Part shown: in pieces, positions 17,510 through 26,105 of the stretch | Numbering within the stretch: position 1 is the first letter of the stretch | Layout of the letters: each line of letters begins with the position of its first letter | From: Paenibacillus silvae | Lineage (GTDB): Bacteria; Bacillota; Bacilli; Paenibacillales; Paenibacillaceae | DNA length: 64,000 nucleotides | Assembly (NCBI RefSeq): GCF_014639235.1 | Contig: NZ_BMFU01000001.1 | Span: 806,001-870,000 of the forward strand | Direction: 5' to 3' | Program-made: the position numbers and the translations under genes | Notes under the pieces: model-generated | What the model saw: the letters and a program-made list of their open reading frames with translations, nothing else | Told to the model about the DNA's origin: nothing | Database searches by the model: none

Positions 17510-19934
17510 CCAGTTTGCCTGGAACGGCAATGACTTTGCGAACAGTCTTGCCTTCCAGCGCCTGTTTCACAGGAGTCAGCTCCATCGTGTAATCCTGCAT
17601 CCCCTGTGCATCCAGATCCTTCGCGATCGTGGTGCGGGTTACAATTTTACCGTTAACTTGAACGACAATCTCCACTTCTGCATCCACAGTCATGGACTCA
17701 TCATATTCAGGCCAAGCCACGTACGTAATTCCACCCTCATGCCCCAGACGGCTCCACAGCTCTTCCGCCATATGCGGCGCCAGAGGTGACAGCAGCTGAA
17801 CAAAGTTTTCCATCGCTTCACGAGGCAGTGTATCTGCTTTGTACGCATCGTTGATGAAGATCATCAGCTGACTGATTGCAGTATTAAAACGCAGATGCTC
17901 CAGATCTTCCGTTACTTTTTTGATCGTTTTATGAGTTGTTCGTTTGAACTCGTCGGTTCCACCGTCAGCTGTAATCTTATCATTAATCGCGCCAGTATCT
18001 TCGTTAATGAAGAGACGCCATACGCGGGACAAGAAACGATGCATCCCCTCTACCCCGTTAGCATTCCAAGGTTTGGTCGCTTCCAGAGGCCCCATGAACA
18101 TCTCATACAGACGCAGTGTATCTGCACCGAATTCGTTAACAATCTCATCCGGGTTAATGACATTACCGCGAGATTTACTCATTTTTTCATTGTTGGTACC
18201 CAGAATCATGCCCTGGTTCACCAGCTTTTGGAACGGCTCTTTGGTGTGTACCACACCCAGATCATACAGCACTTTGTGCCAGAAACGTGCATACAGCAAG
18301 TGAAGTACGGCATGCTCCGCTCCACCGATGTACAGGTCAACCGGCAGCCATTGCTGCTGTTTCTCCTGAGAAATCAGCTCCTTGTCATTGTGCGGATCAA
18401 TGAACCGCAGGTAATACCAGCAGCTTCCTGCCCATTGCGGCATTGTATTCGTTTCGCGACGAGCCTTCATGCCCGTTTCCGGATCAACGGTATTCACCCA
18501 ATCCGTCACATTGGCCAGTGGTGATTCACCTGTGCCCGATGGTTTGATCTGATCAATATCCGGCAACAGCAGCGGCAGCTGATCTTCCGGTACGGTCTTC
18601 ATCGTTCCGTCCTCCAGATGCAGAATCGGAATCGGCTCTCCCCAGTAACGTTGACGGCTAAACAACCAGTCGCGCAGACGATACGTTGTTTTTCCTTGTC
18701 CTTTGCCGTGCTCTTCGAGCCAGGCAATCATCTTCGCCGCAGCCTCTGCATTATTCAATCCGTTCAGGAAGTCGGAGTTCACGTGTGATCCGTCGCCTGT
18801 AAACGCCTCTTTGGTTACATCTCCGCCTTCAATAACTTCGATGATATTCAGGTTGAATTGCGTTGCAAATTCCCAGTCACGTGCATCATGACCCGGAACA
18901 GCCATTACAGCACCAGTACCATAACCAGCCAGTACATAGTCCGCAATCCAGATTGGCAGCTTCGCTCCGTTAACCGGATTGATTGCATACGCACCTGTGA
19001 ACACACCGGTTTTGTCTTTGGCCAGATCGGTACGTTCCAGATCACTCTTGCGAGCAGCCTGCTCCTGATAAGCCTTAACCGCTTCACGTTGTGCTTCAGA
19101 CGTAATGACATCTACCAGTTCATGCTCTGGCGCCAGAACAGCAAAGCTTGCACCGAACAATGTATCCGCACGGGTCGTAAATACTTTAATAACCTCTTCA
19201 CGGCCCTCAATCGCAAAAACAACTTCTGCCCCGGTTGATTTGCCGATCCAGTTGCGCTGCATATCCTTGATGCTTTCGGACCAATCCAGCTCTTCCAGAT
19301 CCTCCAGCAAACGCTCTGCATATTCTGTAATTTTCAGCACCCATTGACGCATCGGTTTGCGCACAACCGGATGTCCACCACGTTCACTCTTGCCATCAAT
19401 AACTTCTTCGTTCGCAAGCACCGTACCCAGCGCTTCACACCAGTTGACTGGCACTTCATCGACATAGGCCAGACCCTTTTTGTAGAGCTGGATGAAGATC
19501 CATTGTGTCCATTTGTAATACTCGGGGTCCGTTGTGCTGATCTCGCGATCCCAGTCATACGAGAAACCGAGAGACTTGATCTGACGACGGAAGTTATCAA
19601 TATTACGGAAAGTAATGTGACGCGGGTGCTCTCCTGTATCGAGTGCATGCTGCTCCGCAGGCAGACCGAAAGCGTCCCAACCCATTGGATGCAATACATT
19701 GTATCCACGCATCCGTTTGTAACGGGATACGATGTCTGTTGCAGTATAACCTTCCGGGTGACCTACGTGCAGTCCGGAGCCCGACGGATACGGGAACATA
19801 TCCAGTGCATAAAACTTCGGTTTGGACGGGTCCTCACCTGTTTTAAACGTTTTGTTTTCATCCCAGTATTGCTGCCAGTTTTTCTCCATCACTTGCGGCT
19901 GATAGCCGTGCTTCGGCTGATGATTCTCACTCAT
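17490..19934 (-). CDS. leuS: Leucyl-tRNA synthetase
   Basis: LeuRS joins leucine to tRNA-Leu. The 814-residue protein has the class I motifs HVGH (in PYPSGSGLHVGHPEGY) and KMSKS (in TNNEKMSKSRGNVINP), an inserted editing domain with the TTRADTLFGASF segment, and a C-terminal tRNA-binding domain ending VRKVIAVPGKLVNIVAG. Start ATG 19934, with GGAGGAATATAG directly upstream. A T-box leader with a leucine CTC specifier and a sigma-A promoter control it. Confidence 0.99.
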   Translation of the reverse strand: MSENHQPKHGYQPQVMEKNWQQYWDENKTFKTGEDPSKPKFYALDMFPYPSGSGLHVGHPEGYTATDIVSRYKRMRGYNVLHPMGWDAFGLPAEQHALDTGEHPRHITFRNIDNFRRQIKSLGFSYDWDREISTTDPEYYKWTQWIFIQLYKKGLAYVDEVPVNWCEALGTVLANEEVIDGKSERGGHPVVRKPMRQWVLKITEYAERLLEDLEELDWSESIKDMQRNWIGKSTGAEVVFAIEGREEVIKVFTTRADTLFGASFAVLAPEHELVDVITSEAQREAVKAYQEQAARKSDLERTDLAKDKTGVFTGAYAINPVNGAKLPIWIADYVLAGYGTGAVMAVPGHDARDWEFATQFNLNIIEVIEGGDVTKEAFTGDGSHVNSDFLNGLNNAEAAAKMIAWLEEHGKGQGKTTYRLRDWLFSRQRYWGEPIPILHLEDGTMKTVPEDQLPLLLPDIDQIKPSGTGESPLANVTDWVNTVDPETGMKARRETNTMPQWAGSCWYYLRFIDPHNDKELISQEKQQQWLPVDLYIGGAEHAVLHLLYARFWHKVLYDLGVVHTKEPFQKLVNQGMILGTNNEKMSKSRGNVINPDEIVNEFGADTLRLYEMFMGPLEATKPWNANGVEGMHRFLSRVWRLFINEDTGAINDKITADGGTDEFKRTTHKTIKKVTEDLEHLRFNTAISQLMIFINDAYKADTLPREAMENFVQLLSPLAPHMAEELWSRLGHEGGITYVAWPEYDESMTVDAEVEIVVQVNGKIVTRTTIAKDLDAQGMQDYTMELTPVKQALEGKTVRKVIAVPGKLVNIVAG

Positions 19935-19974
19935 CTATATTCCTCCTTCAGGTTTATACGCGCTTTTAAAGCAA

Positions 19975-20276
19975 CAAAAAAACCTCAGCATCCCGTAGCG
20001 TTTGCAGCGCTAGGGACGAGAGGTTGAATTCCCGTGGTACCACCCTAGTTAGCGGACGAACGTGCTTCGTCATCCACTCCCTTTAGACCTGTAACGGCGG
20101 TTAACCGATGCGGATTTCCTTCCCGTTCTACACTCAGGGCATAGAACCATGTAATCACCGCATTTCTCCAAGGCGAGTTCGCAAATTACTGTCAATCGGC
20201 TTGCACCAACCGCCGACTCTCTGTGATGTACAGAATTTACTACTGATCCTTATCATCGAAATATGTATACAATATC
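19975..20276 (-). promoter_or_regulatory. T-box leader of leuS (leucine tRNA-sensing)
   Basis: T-box RNAs bind uncharged tRNA and then block a terminator, so leuS is made when leucyl-tRNA runs low. The minus strand shows the AGAG/GNUG region (GGCGGTTGGTGCAAGCCG), a specifier CTC triplet for leucine within GCGAACTCGCC (20175-20177 on the plus strand), the hallmark T-box sequence GGGTGGTACCACGGG (about 20032-20048), and the competing terminator hairpin with a run of seven T (19975-20026). It ends 41 bases before leuS. Confidence 0.95.
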
Positions 20277-20282
20277 GGGAAC

Positions 20283-20311
20283 ATTATATACAAACGAAAG
20301 CACAAAGTCAA
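20283..20311 (-). promoter_or_regulatory. Sigma-A promoter of the leuS T-box transcript
   Basis: TTGACT, a 17-base spacer and TATAAT on the minus strand. The -10 is perfect and the -35 differs at one base. It precedes the T-box leader by about 7 bases. Confidence 0.9.
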
Positions 20312-20389
20312 TATGTCCCGTCATATTCATGACTTTGGGCGATAAACCCGCCTCATACGACCTTAAACATTTACAGCAAAACCAAATGC

Positions 20390-21346
20390 TCAGCTTTGCT
20401 TAAAACGTACGATGCCTTCCTCCATATTACGAATCGTTGACTGGATATGTTCCTGATCATCGTACTGGCGGTAGTTACATTCAATGCGCAGGGCCAAATC
20501 AAAATACAGATCGTACAGACTTCTGCGCTTATGCTCATTTTCCGTAGTAATTGCCCGGCCATACCCTTTTATAAACCCTGGGGTGTAGTTAAAGTGGCTG
20601 AAATAATGCTCCATAAGCGGATCTCCCCACAGTGAGCGTTCAAAATCTATAATGCCTGTAATCTGCTTATCCTGCACCAGTATATTGCCATCCCACAGAT
20701 CCCAGCTGATCAGAACCGATTCGGTTACTTCATCCAATGCATCCGATTTCTCTTCAATCAAACGTCTCAGCTCATCGTAATCGATCCCGATATTAACTTT
20801 GGCCGCTTCGCCATCTGCCAGCATATCCTCCATTAACATGGAAAAAGCTTCTCTCCACGTCGCACGCTGTCTGTCCTTGCCCGAAAAATAACCAAACTGT
20901 TCACCTTGGATCTCATTGATCCGCCGATTGTATAATCCTAATTGCTGCTCAATCCCATCCTGTACTTCCTGTGTAAATTCAGCCTTGATCTGGTTGTACG
21001 GCTTTCCGGACATAAGGTCCATAACAAAATACTGTGCCGGAGCCATAGTTAATGAATCATCATAAGCGAGCACCTTGGGCACAGGAACATCCCCCAGCTT
21101 GGCAACAAGCTGCAGAGCTTGCACTTCAGCCGTCATCAGATCCTGTTCACAACGCATCATATGAGTCGCAGCCGAAGGCGCAATCTTCAGGACAACGTTC
21201 CGTTCGTCACCAAGCTTTATTTTATAAGCCTGGTTTGCCCAGCCGTCAATCATTTCCTCATAATGTTGAATCGTGGCGTCCAAGTGATGCTTAATAATCA
21301 GATCCAGCTGTTCTTTGCTCAATCTCGTTTTATATGTACTTTCCAT
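20390..21346 (-). CDS. APH-fold phosphotransferase family protein
   Basis: A 318-residue protein of the aminoglycoside phosphotransferase/choline kinase fold, which moves phosphate from ATP to small molecules. Seen are an N-lobe with VVLKIAPSA (ATP-binding lysine) and QYFVMDLMSGKP (hinge), a catalytic loop SWDLWDGNILV and the magnesium-binding GIIDFERSLWGDP. The catalytic loop begins with SWD rather than the usual HGD, but D and N are kept. Start ATG 21346 with AAGGGGG about 8 bases upstream. It is a single gene between leuS and the yqe operon. The substrate cannot be read from sequence; antibiotic resistance should not be assumed. Confidence 0.85.
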   Translation of the reverse strand: MESTYKTRLSKEQLDLIIKHHLDATIQHYEEMIDGWANQAYKIKLGDERNVVLKIAPSAATHMMRCEQDLMTAEVQALQLVAKLGDVPVPKVLAYDDSLTMAPAQYFVMDLMSGKPYNQIKAEFTQEVQDGIEQQLGLYNRRINEIQGEQFGYFSGKDRQRATWREAFSMLMEDMLADGEAAKVNIGIDYDELRRLIEEKSDALDEVTESVLISWDLWDGNILVQDKQITGIIDFERSLWGDPLMEHYFSHFNYTPGFIKGYGRAITTENEHKRRSLYDLYFDLALRIECNYRQYDDQEHIQSTIRNMEEGIVRFKQS

Positions 21347-21512
21347 GAATGTGTTCCCCCTTTTATTAAAGTTAATCGCATTTCAATCAGATGCTTAAAC
21401 TTCACTCCAACGAACAAAACAAACTCCGGCTCCCTATAGAAAACGCTTTCTAGACATATTAATTATGTCCCTTTTTACCTTGTGCAGCAATACTTTTATG
21501 CATATCTTATTC

Positions 21513-21562
21513 AAAAAAGCTGCCCCTAGCCCGCATTTTGCATGCAGTCTAAGGACAGCTCG
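21513..21562 (-). terminator. Terminator of the yqeG-yqeM operon
   Basis: A long imperfect stem on the minus strand from AGCTGTCC...GCATGC and TGCGGG...GGGGCAGCT, then TTTTTT, just after the methyltransferase stop. Confidence 0.85.
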
Positions 21563-21582
21563 TTATTTTGAATGATACATTA

Positions 21583-22353
21583 TCATTTCACAGCTACATA
21601 GAACAAACGCTCCGCATGATCCCCAGCCTCGTTCCATTCAAAGTCAGCATAGACCTTCACATCACGAAAGCCCGCTTTGCTTAACTCCAGCTTCATCCAA
21701 TCCGGGTCATATGCACGCTGCACATGAACTTCCTCGAACCGCCGATACGTATCCTTGCTGCCATCCTCCACACGCGAGAAAATACTCAAATGATGCTCGA
21801 TCTCACACCGGTCCTGATCCAGATCGCAGGTCCAGATGTAGGATACGGAGCGCTCATCCAGTACAAAGGGCTGCTCTTGCTCGTATCGGATTAATGTGTT
21901 CGGATGATGCACATCAAACAGGAATGTGCCTCCCGGCTTCAGCATCTCATACGTGCGAACGAAGGTACGAACGACATCCTCGGATTCCAGAAGGTAGTTC
22001 ACACAATCACAGAATGAAATGACCGAGTCTACCGGCTCAGGCACTCTCCAGTCCCGCATATCCTGCTGCACCCAGCGTACGCTGCCTTCCCGGTACAGAC
22101 GATGTCCCTGAGAAGTGGCTTCCATTTTACTGCGCGCAACAGACAGCATATCAGCCGAGAGATCAATGCCCGTCACCTCAAAACCGGAGTTTACCAGCGG
22201 GATTGTGATGGAACCTGTTCCACAGCCAAGCTCTGCCACACTTTTGGGCATGCCATGCTGCTCCCAGGCTGTTCGTGCAAACCTTATCCAATCCGGATAA
22301 GGCATATCTTCCATTAATTCATCGTAAACGTAGGCAAATTTCCGGTAAGACAT
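21583..22353 (-). CDS. yqeM: SAM-dependent methyltransferase (YqeM-like)
   Basis: A 256-residue class I methyltransferase. Motif I is SVAELGCGTGSITIPL (about 37-52), motif II VTGIDLSADML, and post-motif VISFCDCVNYLL follows. The fold and position match YqeM, the last gene of this operon in Bacillales; its substrate is unknown. Start ATG 22353 has only a weak ribosome binding site (GTGCGG), and the gene lies 25 bases after the upstream stop, so it may depend on coupling. Confidence 0.9.
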   Translation of the reverse strand: MSYRKFAYVYDELMEDMPYPDWIRFARTAWEQHGMPKSVAELGCGTGSITIPLVNSGFEVTGIDLSADMLSVARSKMEATSQGHRLYREGSVRWVQQDMRDWRVPEPVDSVISFCDCVNYLLESEDVVRTFVRTYEMLKPGGTFLFDVHHPNTLIRYEQEQPFVLDERSVSYIWTCDLDQDRCEIEHHLSIFSRVEDGSKDTYRRFEEVHVQRAYDPDWMKLELSKAGFRDVKVYADFEWNEAGDHAERLFYVAVK

Positions 22354-22378
22354 GTCGGCACCGCACTTTCAATTTCAT

Positions 22379-23284
22379 TTACTTCTCTTCTGGCTGCTGC
22401 TTCGGTGCGGATTCGGACAGATACGTCCAGTTTTCCTTCTGCACCACCAGACCATCCTTCATCAGCTTGCCAAGAGCCCGCTTGAACGCCGATTTACTGA
22501 TGCCGAAACGCTGTTTGATAATGTCCGGCGGTGTCGCATCGGAGTACGGCATGCCGCCCATCGGGCGCTCCTTCATAAAAGCAAGCAGCTTGTCTGCATC
22601 TTCGTTACGCCCAACCTCTTTGCGCTGTGTCATCGCCAGATTCACACGTCCGTCTTCACGTACCAGCGTAACCCGGCATTTTACTTTCTCTCCCAGACGC
22701 AGCATGTGACTGCGCTCGGAGGAATGAATCATGCCAATCGCACCGAAGCCAAGCACACCGCCGTCCACAAGTACAAATGTCCCCATCTGAAGCGGCTTGT
22801 ACACCAAAGCCTCAACCCACTGGTTCACCCAGGTAGTTGGGGCATGGAAAGCAAGGGGAGCAAGCTCACGTTCTCCGGCCAGTTTGGCGCGCAATCGTCC
22901 TTGCTTGTCATGCTCCATGATGACAAACACTTCGTCTCCAACTTGAGGGCGCAGTTCTTCAAGCTCTGGCAATTCACGAATGGGAAGCAGCAGCTGGCGT
23001 CCGAGTCCAATCTCCAGAAAACATCCCAGTCTCGGATGCACATCCGCTACGACCAGTTTAGCCATCTCTCCAAGCGTGAGGTAAGGCTTTTTCATCGTAA
23101 CCGCGAGGCGGTCTTCTGTATCAAAGAAGACAAAAACCTCAAGCGTTTCACCAATTTTGATGTCCCGAGTCAGCTCGGTATAGTGAAGCAGTACATCTTC
23201 CGATCCTGTCGTCAAAAAATAGCCAAAAGGAGACACTTCACGTGAAACCGGCAGCGAGACGACTGTTCCTGCAATCAAACTCAT
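22379..23284 (-). CDS. S1-domain RNA-binding protein (CvfB family)
   Basis: A 301-residue protein of the CvfB/YitL family, which carry several S1-type OB folds and a winged-helix end and affect virulence or RNA metabolism in other Firmicutes. Segments typical of S1 folds appear as VLLHYTELTRDIKIGETLEV and GVLGFGAIGMIHSSERS; the C-terminal winged helix has KQRFGISKSAFKRALGKL. Its start overlaps the rsfS stop by 4 bases (ATGA). In Bacillus subtilis the equivalent gene is elsewhere, so its place between rsfS and yqeM is a lineage trait or a local insertion. Confidence 0.9.
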   Translation of the reverse strand: MSLIAGTVVSLPVSREVSPFGYFLTTGSEDVLLHYTELTRDIKIGETLEVFVFFDTEDRLAVTMKKPYLTLGEMAKLVVADVHPRLGCFLEIGLGRQLLLPIRELPELEELRPQVGDEVFVIMEHDKQGRLRAKLAGERELAPLAFHAPTTWVNQWVEALVYKPLQMGTFVLVDGGVLGFGAIGMIHSSERSHMLRLGEKVKCRVTLVREDGRVNLAMTQRKEVGRNEDADKLLAFMKERPMGGMPYSDATPPDIIKQRFGISKSAFKRALGKLMKDGLVVQKENWTYLSESAPKQQPEEK

Positions 23285-23628
23285 ACGGTCTCCACCACTT
23301 TGGCGTCAGACCAGAGACGCTCGATATTGTAATACTCCCGTTCATCGCGGTGGAATACATGAACCACCACATCACCAAGATCCATCAGCACCCAGCGTGC
23401 AGAATCCATGCCCTCGATGCCTTTGATTACCGCACCGGCTGCGTGAGCCTGTTTGCGAATCTCTGTTGCAATCGCCTGTACCTGTGTATCCGAGTTACCG
23501 TGGCAGATCACAAAATAATCGGCAACCAGCGAGATATTATTCAGATCCAGCGCTACAATGTTGGACGCCTTTTTATCATCAGCGGCAGCAACCACCATAT
23601 TCATAAGTTCTTTCGATGATACTGTCAT
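23281..23628 (-). CDS. rsfS: Ribosomal silencing factor RsfS
   Basis: RsfS (YqeL) binds protein L14 of the 50S subunit and blocks joining of the subunits when nutrients fail. The 115-residue protein shows DISM-like KASNIVALDLNNISLVADYF, the family stretch VICHGNSDTQVQAIATEI, and GIEGMDSARWVLMDLGDVVV at the C-terminal half. Start ATG 23628 behind GGAGG. Confidence 0.97.
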   Translation of the reverse strand: MTVSSKELMNMVVAAADDKKASNIVALDLNNISLVADYFVICHGNSDTQVQAIATEIRKQAHAAGAVIKGIEGMDSARWVLMDLGDVVVHVFHRDEREYYNIERLWSDAKVVETV

Positions 23629-23647
23629 GAACCAACCTCCATAATCT

Positions 23648-24220
23648 TTAATTGTGCAATTGTGCTATCAAGTCATTACGCGAGAGCACCGTGAGCGGAT
23701 AAATAACACGGCGCTGGGAAAGCAGCAGACTGATCGTTGAATCAAAGCCGGCAATCAAGCCCTCCTCCAGACTGCGCTGAGCCTGCTCACGAATATGCTC
23801 CACGCCCGGGAAATCACGTCCCGGTTCAATATAATCAGCAAGGCATACCACTTTGTCCAGCAGACTCATGCCCACTCTACCTGAAGTATGCCACCGAATG
23901 GCATTTATAATTTCGGAATCGGACACACCATAATCACGTTCCGCAACAAAAGCACCTACTTCAGAATGCCAAAGCTGCTTGTCGTGTGATAACAGTTCTG
24001 CATTTAATCCGTTATCACGAATGACCGCTTCCATCTCAGCTACAGGCCAATATTTCGCCACGTCATGCAGGATCGCTGCGATGTCTGCCTTCACCGGATC
24101 AGCTCCGTACTTTTCGGCGAGAATAACAGCGGACTCCATAACCCCCTGCGTATGCTTCCAGCGTTTGGCGGGCATCTGAGAGGAGACAGCCTGGATTAAT
24201 TCCTCACGGCTTAACGCCAT
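23648..24220 (-). CDS. yqeK: HD-domain Ap4A hydrolase YqeK
   Basis: YqeK proteins are HD-fold enzymes that split diadenosine tetraphosphate symmetrically. The 190-residue protein has RWKHTQGVMESA (first His), AAILHDVAKYW (HD), and HSEVGAFVAE with NAIRWHTSG (further metal ligands). Start ATG 24220, 8 bases after AAGGAG. It overlaps nadD by 17 bases. Confidence 0.95.
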   Translation of the reverse strand: MALSREELIQAVSSQMPAKRWKHTQGVMESAVILAEKYGADPVKADIAAILHDVAKYWPVAEMEAVIRDNGLNAELLSHDKQLWHSEVGAFVAERDYGVSDSEIINAIRWHTSGRVGMSLLDKVVCLADYIEPGRDFPGVEHIREQAQRSLEEGLIAGFDSTISLLLSQRRVIYPLTVLSRNDLIAQLHN

Positions 24221-24794
24221 ATAAACCGCTCCTTACAATGTATTGATGCACTGCATCGGGAATCATGAAACGTACGGAATGCCCTTTCGCGAGACGTCTG
24301 CGAATAGCCGTGGATGAAATATCAACAAGCGGCATTTCCGCCAGCAGCACCCGATCCTGCAATGGTTCCGGCAGGTCGTCCAGATGCAACTGAAAGCCTG
24401 GGCGTCCAACACCGATAAAGGTCAACCTGGACGCCAGTTCTTCGATCTCTTCCCATTTCGGAAGATAGTTCACCATGTCTGCCCCGATAATGAAATAAAA
24501 CTCATGCTCAGGGTGGCGCCGCCATAACTCACGCATCGTATCAATGGTGTAGGACACGCCGCCAAGCTCCATTTCGATGCCTAATACCTCATACCGGGGA
24601 GCATCCTTTACAGCAGCCTCCGTCATCTCCAGACGCTGCTGCCCCGTTGCACCTGCTTCCGGTTTATGAGGCGGGACATGGGAGGGCATAAACCAGATTT
24701 CATCCAGTGCATGCGAATCCCTCGCCGCTTCCGCTGCCAGCAGATGCCCCATGTGGATCGGATCAAACGTACCGCCCATGATGCCGATCTTCAC
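24204..24794 (-). CDS. nadD: Nicotinate-nucleotide adenylyltransferase
   Basis: NadD makes deamido-NAD from nicotinate mononucleotide and ATP. The 196-residue protein has GGTFDPIHMGH (nucleotide-binding, HxGH) at the N-terminus, FMPSHVPPHK, and the late motif VDISSTAIRRRL (the SSTxIR loop). I take GTG 24794 as start, 9 bases after AAGGAG; the earlier GTG at 24803 sits directly on the ribosome binding site. Confidence 0.96.
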   Translation of the reverse strand: MKIGIMGGTFDPIHMGHLLAAEAARDSHALDEIWFMPSHVPPHKPEAGATGQQRLEMTEAAVKDAPRYEVLGIEMELGGVSYTIDTMRELWRRHPEHEFYFIIGADMVNYLPKWEEIEELASRLTFIGVGRPGFQLHLDDLPEPLQDRVLLAEMPLVDISSTAIRRRLAKGHSVRFMIPDAVHQYIVRSGLYGVKP

Positions 24795-24808
24795 CCGCGC
24801 CACGCTCC

Positions 24809-25102
24809 TTATCTTGGAAGTTCGATTTGTTTGTTATCACGTGATTCCTTGTACAGGATAATGGTGCTGCCAATGACTTGCACCAGTTCGCTGCCTGTTT
24901 CACGGGCAACCTCTGCCGCAATTTCATTTTTATCATCCAGGTTGTTGTTCAGCACTTGCACTTTCATCAGCTCGCGCTTCTCGATTGCCTCTTCAATGTG
25001 GCGGAACAGATGTTCATTCGTTCCCCCTTTGCCAATCTGAAATACAGGGGTCAGGTGATGTGCCTGTGACCGCAAAAAGCGCTTTTGTTTACCAGTTAAC
25101 AT
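24809..25102 (-). CDS. yhbY: YhbY-family RNA-binding protein (CRM domain)
   Basis: A 97-residue CRM-domain protein that associates with pre-50S ribosomal particles. It begins MLTGKQKRFLRSQAHHL and has the family loop FQIGKGGTNEHLF (GKGG) and a C-terminal ELVQVIGSTIILYKES. The start ATG 25102 has AAGGAG at a rather long 12-base spacing; an upstream ATG at 25138 lacks any site. Confidence 0.95.
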   Translation of the reverse strand: MLTGKQKRFLRSQAHHLTPVFQIGKGGTNEHLFRHIEEAIEKRELMKVQVLNNNLDDKNEIAAEVARETGSELVQVIGSTIILYKESRDNKQIELPR

Positions 25103-25178
25103 GAATATTCCATACTCCTTATGTTGAGCAGGCCCCATACCGATGAACAGCCCTAAGCTGTTTGGTGGACCTGACCGT

Positions 25179-26054
25179 TCAATTATTATTCGTAAAACTA
25201 TCCAATACCGCCCGTCTCATCGTATCGATCGGAGCCGGAATGCCAAGCCAGTGCTCGAATGCAATCGCACCTTGATAGATAAACATGCCCAGACCGCCGT
25301 GCACCGTGCAGCCGCGTATACGGGACTCCCGCAGCAGACGTGTCTCCAGCGGGTTGTAGATCAGATCGCTGACCGCAGCTCCTAAGCGAATCCAGGCGGG
25401 ATCAACCGGCAGATCATGCACATGTGGATGCATTCCGGCTGCTGTCGTATTGATAACGATATCCGCGTCAGCAAGTACAGCTTGTGCTTCGTGCATTCCA
25501 CTGCCAGAGATGTCTCCCAGGCTATAGCTCCTCAAATCTTCAGCAAGAGCCGTCGCTCTGTCAGCCGTGCGATTCAGGATACTGATCTGCTCCGGCTTCT
25601 CCAGTGCGAGCGCGTAGATCACGCCTCTTGCAGCTCCTCCTGCGCCAAGCACTGCAATACGTTTGCCCTCAATCTGAGGAACAGCCTCTTCCTTGAGCGA
25701 ACGAACATAACCCATCCCGTCCGTATTATACCCTGTCAATGTGCCATTATCGTTCACAATCGTATTGACTGCCCCGATCAAGCGTGCGCTCTCATCAATG
25801 ACATCCAGATACTGCATGACCTGCTCCTTGTGCGGAATGGTAACATTCACACCGCGATACCCTAGTGCAGTAATTCCACGAACAGCAGCTTGCAGCTGAT
25901 CCGGCTTCACATGAAGCGGCATATACATCCCTTCCACACCTGCTGCCTGCAAAGCGGCATTATGCATTGCCGGCGACTTGGAATGTGCAATAGGATCGCC
26001 CATCACCCCAAGCAGCACAGGAAGTGAAGAATTGAACTTGTTCTCTGCCGACAT
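25179..26054 (-). CDS. aroE: Shikimate dehydrogenase
   Basis: AroE reduces 3-dehydroshikimate to shikimate with NADPH for aromatic amino acid synthesis. The 291-residue protein shows the substrate motif GDPIAHSKSPAMHNAALQ, catalytic NVTIPHKEQ, the GAGGAARGVIYAL nucleotide loop, INTTAAGM and DLIYNPLETRLL. Start ATG 26054, about 6 bases after GGAGGGG; the reading frame extends to 26099 but without a ribosome binding site. Confidence 0.97.
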   Translation of the reverse strand: MSAENKFNSSLPVLLGVMGDPIAHSKSPAMHNAALQAAGVEGMYMPLHVKPDQLQAAVRGITALGYRGVNVTIPHKEQVMQYLDVIDESARLIGAVNTIVNDNGTLTGYNTDGMGYVRSLKEEAVPQIEGKRIAVLGAGGAARGVIYALALEKPEQISILNRTADRATALAEDLRSYSLGDISGSGMHEAQAVLADADIVINTTAAGMHPHVHDLPVDPAWIRLGAAVSDLIYNPLETRLLRESRIRGCTVHGGLGMFIYQGAIAFEHWLGIPAPIDTMRRAVLDSFTNNN

Positions 26055-26105
26055 CGGCTCCCCTCCGATCTGATCCGTTGTTCCAATTAGAAGCTGCATC
26101 TCGGG

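Noticed and set aside
17895..18524. Plus-strand open frame (209 codons) opposite leuS
   Set aside because: Shadow of leuS; several overlapping frames of the same kind occur along that gene.
20390..21346. Aminoglycoside resistance
   Set aside because: The fold is that of APH enzymes, but the catalytic loop differs and the gene lies among housekeeping genes; the fold alone does not support resistance.
22352..23245. Long plus-strand open frame (297 codons) opposite the CvfB-type gene
   Set aside because: It mirrors the coding strand of a clear S1-domain gene, has no ribosome binding site and no recognisable domain; high-GC third positions explain it.
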